Shown: in pieces, positions 58,377 to 64,000 of the stretch
Numbering within the stretch: position 1 is the first letter of the stretch
Layout: each line of letters starts with the position of its first letter
DNA from: Tetradesmus obliquus
Lineage: Eukaryota; Chlorophyta; Chlorophyceae; Sphaeropleales; Scenedesmaceae
Direction of reading: 5' to 3'
Assembly (NCBI GenBank): GCA_030272155.1
Contig: CP126192.1
Span: 7,908,501 to 7,972,500, forward strand
Length of the DNA: 64,000 bases
Notes under the pieces: model-generated
Database searches by the model: none
The model's input: only the letters and a program-made list of their open reading frames with translations
What the model was told of the DNA's origin: nothing
Made by a program: the position numbers and the translations under genes

Positions 58377-58950
58377 AGCAACAGATAGGCTTCAACCTGG
58401 AGAACATCTGTGTAGATGAACCAGGTTGCACTTTTCGGACGAAAGATCGGTAAGCTGATCCTTGTGTAAAGCGAGTGCTGCTTGAGCGCGAATGTGTTAC
58501 AAGCCGCTTGCGCTGTTCAGGTTCTGCGCAAGAATCGACTTCCGCAGATGAATGTGCTGTTGTTTCTACTATGGAAAACTACACTAGAGATGATATTGAA
58601 AGCAGGATATATGTTCACTCACTTGTGATTGGTGTTGGCGTAGTCGCATTAAGGAGCTTATTTCGCATTGTAACTGGTACATAAAACGTTCAAGAAGAGG
58701 TGAGTCTTGCCCTCTGCTATGCAGCTCAGGCTGGCATGCATGTGCAAGCATACAGTGCTCGTATGCCAGGCACATTATTCAATCATAGAATCTAGTAGAC
58801 TCATATGTGTTGGGAAGCTTAAACACCTGCGATGTGGCCAGCGATTTGCAGCTGAGTGTATGAAGCGCTGAATGACCCGAGCAGCAAGTCTAGCACACAG
58901 TTGCAGCCATCAGACCAACATCGATCAAACCTGATGTCGTCAAGCACGCC
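58377..58950. other. Divergent intergenic region, Kelch gene and glycosyltransferase-like gene
   Basis: About 0.6-0.8 kb, depending on the start used for the right-hand gene, between divergent starts. It should carry both promoters. It contains one small plus-strand frame described separately. Confidence 0.5.
58475..58684 (+). CDS. Possible small membrane protein, 69 codons (weak)
   Basis: This is an open frame with no homologue that I recognise. From an internal ATG at 58571 it reads MENYTRDDIESRIYVHSL and then a hydrophobic stretch (VIGVGVVALRSLF) before the stop. The frame could instead be an upstream leader exon of the glycosyltransferase-like gene or chance. It is listed because its composition is less repeat-like than other intergenic frames. 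Confidence 0.2.
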   Translation: MLLERECVTSRLRCSGSAQESTSADECAVVSTMENYTRDDIESRIYVHSLVIGVGVVALRSLFRIVTGT

Positions 58951-59157
58951 ATGGAGTGGCCTGCTGGCAGCAGCGCAGCCTACGGCCTATCAACCGCTTT
59001 GCTGCTGTGGCTGACCAACCGCCAGCAGCAGCAGCATGTGCAAGGACAGCAGTCAGCTAGACAGAACTTCAACCCACGAAGACTGCTTTATGTGGAGGTT
59101 TTGTTCACACTTTGCAGGTGGAAGGGCGGCAGCAGGCAGCTGGTGGAGCAGCACAGC

Positions 59158-60626
59158 ATGCACAGTCAACAGGAGCAGCGGCAGCGAGCGCGGCCGCTTG
59201 CAACAGCTGCACAGACGCTGGCGCTACCGCTGTTACTGCTGCTATGCTGCGGCGCACAGCATGTATCAGCCGGGGCACCACTAAAGATAGCGATTGTGAA
59301 CCAGGTGCACTTCCATCTTGAGGTGGTTGCAGGAGCTATGCATGTGCTAAAGCCGCTCACAAGTGGGCCAGTCACAGTCTTCCTTCCTGCAAAGGTCCTC
59401 AAGACCAACTGGTATGGCTTCCGCAACTGGCTAGCAGATAAGGAGGGCTTTGAATGGAAGGAGTGCAAGGAGTATGACGGCACAACAACATACGACTTGG
59501 TATTGTTCATCAGCCCAGAGTACCAAACCTCCTGGGTAGCACAAGTCGCAGGCCAAATGAAGCCAAAGGTTGCACTATACTACGTGCACAACGGCCACAT
59601 CCCAGATGCAGAGTTCAACAGGATAAAGACCCTGAGCCCAAAGTTCCCGCTGCTGACATTATCGCCACATGTGGCGAAGAACATCAGCGCAAGAGCAGCG
59701 CCTGTGGAGCCGCAATGGCTGCTGCCTATCTTCCCCTACACGCCTGCCAGTGTGTGCTCACTTGCGGACATCCAGGTGAGGGTCGTCAATCATACTATGA
59801 TGATAATTTGTGGCTGCAGGGGGATGGCGGTTGAGGGTGTGCAGCACACAGCCAGCAGGACAAGACAGCAGCTGCTATCACCAACAGTTGCAGGCTTGTC
59901 AAGGGCTGGTTGGGGTGCAGTGGTACTGTGCTGGGTGGTGCTGGGCCGCGTGCCGGCCAGGCTTCTTGACAGCCAGGAAACACACCAGCATAGGCTGAAG
60001 ACAGCAGCAGCAGCAGCAGCAGCAGCAAAATGTGACAAGTAGTGCTAGCAGCGGCTGCCTAGTGTGCTGCAGCGGGAAGAACAGCAGCTGTTGAGTAGCG
60101 GGCAGGGCTCTGATTGAAGGAAGGACGGCAGTGATCGTGCTGTAGTGTTCCTGGTTCGCTCCACGTAGCAGCTGCGCCCTGCGCACGCAGCTTCTTGCCG
60201 CTCAACACACACCCTTGGTGCTGCATCACTGTGCCTCACTCTGTGTTGCTGCATCATGCACATATGCCTGCACCGCAGCAAGAGCTGCCTGAAGGGCTTC
60301 TGACGTGTAGGCCACACGACCCTGCTGCATCACCCTGTTGCTGCTGCTGCTGCCGCTGCGCTTCACTACATGTTTCCTTTCTGCAGGGCGGCAAGAGCTG
60401 CCTGAAGGGCTTCAGCGTGCAGGGCCGCATCGAGCGCAGCCGCCGCAACTACACGGAGATGTGGGAGCAGATCAGCGGCTACCGCAAGAAGGAGGGCGCA
60501 GACGCACTGAAGAACTTCAGGCTGAACATCTTAGGAGAGGCAGTGGAGGCGTTCACGGTGCCGAGTGAGTGACCATTACAGCAGCAGCATCAGCATGTGC
60601 TTAGCTACCGCATGTGCTTAGCTACC

Positions 60627-60659
<33 letters not shown>

Positions 60660-62996
60660 CTCCAGGCTAGACGCCAACAGCAGCAGCTGCAGCAGCAACG
60701 GTAGCATTGCGCTTTAGCTATCTGCAGCAGCGGCAGCAGCAGCAACTGAATGATTTCAGGTTGAACGTCCTGGGCGAGGCCGTGGAGGCCTTTATGCTGC
60801 CGATTGAGTGGCAGCGGCACAAGGGATAGCAGCAGCAGCGGGGTTGTTGGGCAATGGATCCTGTTGCAGCAGCAGCCAGCAGCAGCTGCTTGCTGCTGGC
60901 GGCTGGGCAGCGGATGTTGGCGGGCTTGGGTATAGAGAATGCAGCAGGCAATGACAGCGATGGCGCATCGTCGTTTCTGACCGCGTGCAACAGCAGCAGC
61001 AGACACAGCGGCAGGAGCAGCAGCAGCAGCAGCAGCAAGCGGCGGCAGCTGATACAAGCTACAAATGCTTCAGTGCTGCAATTCTAGCAGCTGTAGCTCC
61101 CACCTGCCTGTGCACCTGCTCGGCCTGCATCGTGCCTATGCCTGGCCTCTTCTTGTGCCGCATTGTCTGCATGATGCCCTGCGTGCTTTGCTCTCTCCTG
61201 CAGGTGATGTGCGGGACCTAGTTGCTGTGTACAAGAACCCTCCGTACCCCATCTTCTATGATGTGGTGTACCACAGCTATGCACTGGTGCCCATGCTGGC
61301 CAGCCCGCTGTATTATGCCAGCAAGTTTTCTTCTACGGTGCTCACCTCATTCATCACAGGTGCGCAGTGTTGTGTGCGCAAGCTGCGATGGTGTCGAGCT
61401 GTGGGTGCTTTAAATATACGATCTGTGTTGTCAGGAGACTGTTATAATGGCGTGTGCCGGTGCCCATGCTGGCCAGCCCGCTGTGTTATGCCAGCAAGTT
61501 TTCTTCAACAGTGCTCACTTCATTTATTACAGGTGGGCACGTGTGCTGGTTGGTCGAGTATGCGGGTGGTTATACGCTGACAAACAAAAACTGAGGTCCT
61601 CCTGCAACAACTGAGGTCCTCCTGCAAGGCATCTGCTGCAGTCTGGGACTGTGTGTGCGGTCTTTGCTGCTGCCACTGCCGCAGCTGCTGCTGCACCGTC
61701 ACATCGGCTGCCTGACTCTGTGTTTTGCTGCACTCTCTTTGCCCTTGTGCCGCCAGGTGTGCCCATCATTGCCGACAAGCCTTTCATGGGTGCCTACACC
61801 ATGATCGAGCGCAGCGCAGTGTACTACCAGGTGCGCAGCAGGGATTGCTAGCTGCTGCAGTTGTGGGGGCTGTTCTAAAGCAGGCTGGGTGCTGTGGCTG
61901 CAGCTGAGGTGCGGCGGGTCCAGTTGTTGCATCAGTTGCTTTGCTGAGTGCCGCCAGCACCTACCAGCATCAGAAGATGCATGGCATCTATCGGCGCAAA
62001 CTGTGCACGCGTCACACAGTCCAGCACCTGTTACATGCATCCCTGCCTGGTGGTTTATTGCCTTGCAGGATGACGTTAAGAACGAGCTGGACGCGATGTT
62101 TGCCATCACATTAAACCCACCAGCTCACTCCTCAAAGCTGACTACAATCTGCCTGCGTGCCTGCCTGCCTGCCTGCCTGGTGTTGTATTGCCTTGCCTTG
62201 CAGAATGACGACAAGAACGAGCTGGACGCGATGTTTGCCATCACATCAAACCCACCAGCTCACTCCTCATAGCTGAACACAATCTGCCTGCGTGCCTGCC
62301 TGCCTGCCTGGTGTTGTATTGCCTTGCAGGATGACGACAAGAACGAGCTGGACGCGATGTTTGCCATCACCAGACACCCATGCACCTCTTGCTGTAGCTG
62401 AACACATGCCTGCTTGCCTAATTCTTGTATTGCTTTACAGGATGACGACAAGAGTGAGCTGGACGCGATGTTTGCCATTGCGCGCATGGCGCCGGAGGAG
62501 ATGTGGCGCACGCGCATGGGCCTCGACGAGCTGCGCAACAAGATGAACAGCAGGGCCACGGGTGAGAGGGCCACAGGGAATTAAATGCATCCATATGCTG
62601 TACTACTGTGCTGCAGGGGTTACTACTTTACTGCACTCATCTGCTGTGTCAGCTGGTGGCTGCCGTTATGCTGTCTGCAGGGCTGTTCGCTCTATGTGCT
62701 TTGCATTTGGCCACAGTTGCCTTCATAGCCCTGCATGGCCCAAAGCACGTGTATAAGCTCATTGATGACATCTGTACCTGCGCTTGCTGGGGATCGGCAT
62801 TGCCCCTGCAGGGCTGCTACTGGGCTGGCTCAAAGAGAAGGGCCTGGAGCCAGACACCAAGGTGGAGGGCCAAGGCGCACACCGGCGGCTCAGTAGCAGC
62901 AGCAGTAGCGGTGGGCGGCGGCAGCTGCTGTCGCCGCTGTGGCTGCTGGAGCTGGCTGGGCAGCAGGCAGCAAAGGAGGCAGGCTTACTGCTTTGA
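59158..62996 (+). CDS. Secretory-pathway glycosyltransferase-like protein, 6 exons
   Basis: Exons: 59158-59775, 60387-60564, 61204-61359, 61757-61830, 62441-62561, 62812-62996; all phases agree, 443 aa. An in-frame ATG at 58951 would add 69 aa, but the later start places a hydrophobic segment (TLALPLLLLLCCGAQHVSAG) nearer the N-terminus as a signal peptide or anchor, so it is preferred. The core begins LKIAIVNQVHFHLEVVAGAMHVL. It continues with YDLVLFISPEYQTSW, ALYYVHNGH, SCLKGFSVQGRIERSRRNY, a basic GYRKKEGADALKNFRLNILGE stretch, and ADKPFMGAYTMIERSAVYYQ. The pattern suggests a GT-B-like nucleotide-sugar enzyme (VQGRIE.SRRNY and a late GA..MIE-type motif), but I cannot assign a CAZy family. 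Donor and acceptor are unknown. Confidence 0.68.
60270..60315 (+). repeat. Decoy copy of glycosyltransferase-like exon 2 acceptor edge
   Basis: GCAAGAGCTGCCTGAAGGGC at about 60281-60300 repeats the start of exon 2 (60387 onward) and then hits a TGA directly after TTC. Confidence 0.87.
60755..60835 (+). repeat. Decoy copy of glycosyltransferase-like exon 2 donor edge
   Basis: The block coding LN(I/V)LGEAVEAF(T/M)(V/L)P, which ends the real exon at 60564, recurs at about 60762-60810. The copy ends CCGATTGAGT and so has lost the GT of the donor. Confidence 0.85.
61455..61540 (+). repeat. Decoy copy of glycosyltransferase-like exon 3 donor edge
   Basis: CCCATGCTGGCCAGCCCGCTG through ATTACAG|GTGGGC repeats 61289-61359 with its donor. 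Confidence 0.92.
62060..62400 (+). repeat. Three decoy copies of glycosyltransferase-like exon 5 acceptor edge
   Basis: GCAG(G/A)ATGACG(A/T)(C/T)AAGAACGAGCTGG edges start at about 62070, 62205 and 62330 before the real start at 62441. All code D(D/N)-D-(D/V)-KNELDAMFAIT and share the intron block CTGCCTGCGTGCCTGCC. Confidence 0.93.
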
Positions 62997-63830
62997 AGTT
63001 AGAAGGATCGTTTGCATAGCCATGTTTTTTATGCTGCTGGCCACAGATGCCATGGGATGCAGGGTTTCAGTGTGACTGACCTGCCATTCGCCAGGCCCTG
63101 GGCCACCATACTAGGTGAGGTGACAAGCCTGATGTAAGCTGATTAGGTTGTCACATGGTGGGCTGGAGATGTACCTACATGTTTCCGGTGCAACTGCCAT
63201 TTGCAGTTGTGCGATTGGGCAGTGATGCCTTTGCGCAGCGGGAGCGGGAGCTCATGATGGGCAGTGAGCATGATCTGCAACACTGGATATGTGCCTGGGG
63301 TGGTCTTCTGGTCCTCTGCTGCACAAGCATTTGGACGATGTTGATGGTCATCTCGGTAACTGTTCACAAACATGGATTGAGTCCTTGCAACGATCCTCGT
63401 CTGTGCCGACTCCGGACCTGAGAAGTTGGCTCGATTAGCTGTAATCAGCAGAAGGATTATCAGTGGTCTGCAGCTGCTTTACTGGCAAGACCGATGCTAG
63501 CAAGTTATAGCTTTAGACGGCTTTAATAATCATGAAGCGCGGAATTGCATTGTCGTGCTGACATCTCCCGGCCCGTCACTTCCGGAATTGTCCATTGCTA
63601 CCCAGCTGCTAGCTTGCTATGTAGGTGCTGCACGCCGAGAAAGTAAGATAATAATGTACAGCTAGTGCTTTGATGGCGACTTCAACGACGTGCTTTCACA
63701 ATTGAACCTGCAGGGCCGCTCCACGAAACTCCCGGGCGCTGGCTGCCTTGCTCCTAGTGCGATTAAATACTCCGTGATACATATGCAGGCGAACTAGCAA
63801 CGAAATCGCTTGGTTCACACACTCTTCAGC
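62997..63830. other. Intergenic: 3' of glycosyltransferase-like gene, promoter of next gene
   Basis: About 0.83 kb. No recognised coding sequence; the frame 63155-63421 shows no domain pattern. TTAAATAC at 63762 lies about 70 bp upstream of the next start codon and could be a TATA-like element, but this is weak. Confidence 0.45.
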
Positions 63831-64000
63831 ATGCTGCGCACGCCGGTGCTCCTGCTTTTCATGGTGGCTGGAGCAGCAGCAGCAGCAGTAAAAGCTGAGG
63901 ACTGGCAGCAGTGTGGAGTCACCAAGCAGTCAATACAGTGGTGCGTGACACCAAAGAACTGGCAGCATGTCTTGAAGGCTGGCTTTGATTTGGGATCAAG
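63831..64000 (+). CDS. Start of a secreted protein, cut by window edge
   Basis: An ATG at 63831 opens a frame that runs to the window end. The first residues (MLRTPVLLLFMVAGAAAAAV) form a clear signal peptide with cleavage likely near residue 20-22. The mature part begins with DWQQCGVTKQSIQWCVTPKNW, containing two cysteines, and stays open to the edge. The start resembles other secreted proteins in the window. Too short to assign a family. Confidence 0.55.
   Translation, partial: MLRTPVLLLFMVAGAAAAAVKAEDWQQCGVTKQSIQWCVTPKNWQHVLKAGFDLGS

Overview
The window is nuclear DNA from a eukaryote with dense, short-exon genes. It is most likely a green alga of the chlorophyte/chlorophycean type. The reasons are a plastid-type ferredoxin sulfite reductase with an N-terminal targeting extension, GT-AG introns in nearly every gene, and very heavy CTG/CAG trinucleotide arrays coding poly-Ala, poly-Gln and poly-Ser. 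A GCC2/GCC3-like Cys-rich secreted protein and a GH26-like glycanase fit the same picture. The species cannot be fixed from sequence alone. No prokaryotic operon, CRISPR array, rRNA, tRNA or transposase gene was seen.

Layout. <1-599 (-): 5' part of a Stealth-type phosphotransferase. 3252-5087 (-): secreted alpha/beta-hydrolase esterase, 2 exons. 5613-14820 (+): WW/FF-domain splicing/transcription factor (PRP40/TCERG1-like), 10 exons, 1174 aa. 15703-21421 (+): secreted GH26-like glycoside hydrolase, 9 exons, 454 aa. 21.5-24.9 kb: satellite-like repeats. 24886-32383 (-): ferredoxin sulfite reductase, 13 exons, 650 aa. 33260-36332 (+): probable TEDC1-like centriole/basal-body protein. 37.2-39.5 kb (-): unresolved membrane-protein-like exons. 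40061-52455 (-): secreted Cys-rich protein, 22 exons, 1182 aa. 53786-58376 (-): Kelch-repeat protein with C-terminal DUF5522-type Cys motif, 7 exons, 650 aa. 59158-62996 (+): lumenal glycosyltransferase-like protein, 6 exons, 443 aa. 63831->64000 (+): start of another secreted protein.

Seven gene models (esterase, WW/FF, GH26-like, sulfite reductase, Cys-rich, Kelch, glycosyltransferase-like) were built by eye by joining splice sites. In all seven every exon junction is phase-consistent and the total length is a multiple of three, which strongly supports the boundaries. The genes do not form an obvious pathway. Several act in the secretory system or cell wall (Stealth, esterase, GH26-like, Cys-rich, glycosyltransferase-like).

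The most striking feature is architectural. In more than half of the roughly 62 introns modelled, the edge of a neighbouring exon plus its splice site and some flanking intron is repeated in tandem, with units of about 70-160 bp and 1 to 8 extra copies. This fills introns with near-exact decoy acceptors or donors. The same happens at some stop codons. Many real and decoy acceptors are also preceded by a sense-strand (CTG)n tract that appears to replace the usual polypyrimidine tract. This exon-edge duplication system is the candidate for something undescribed in this window.
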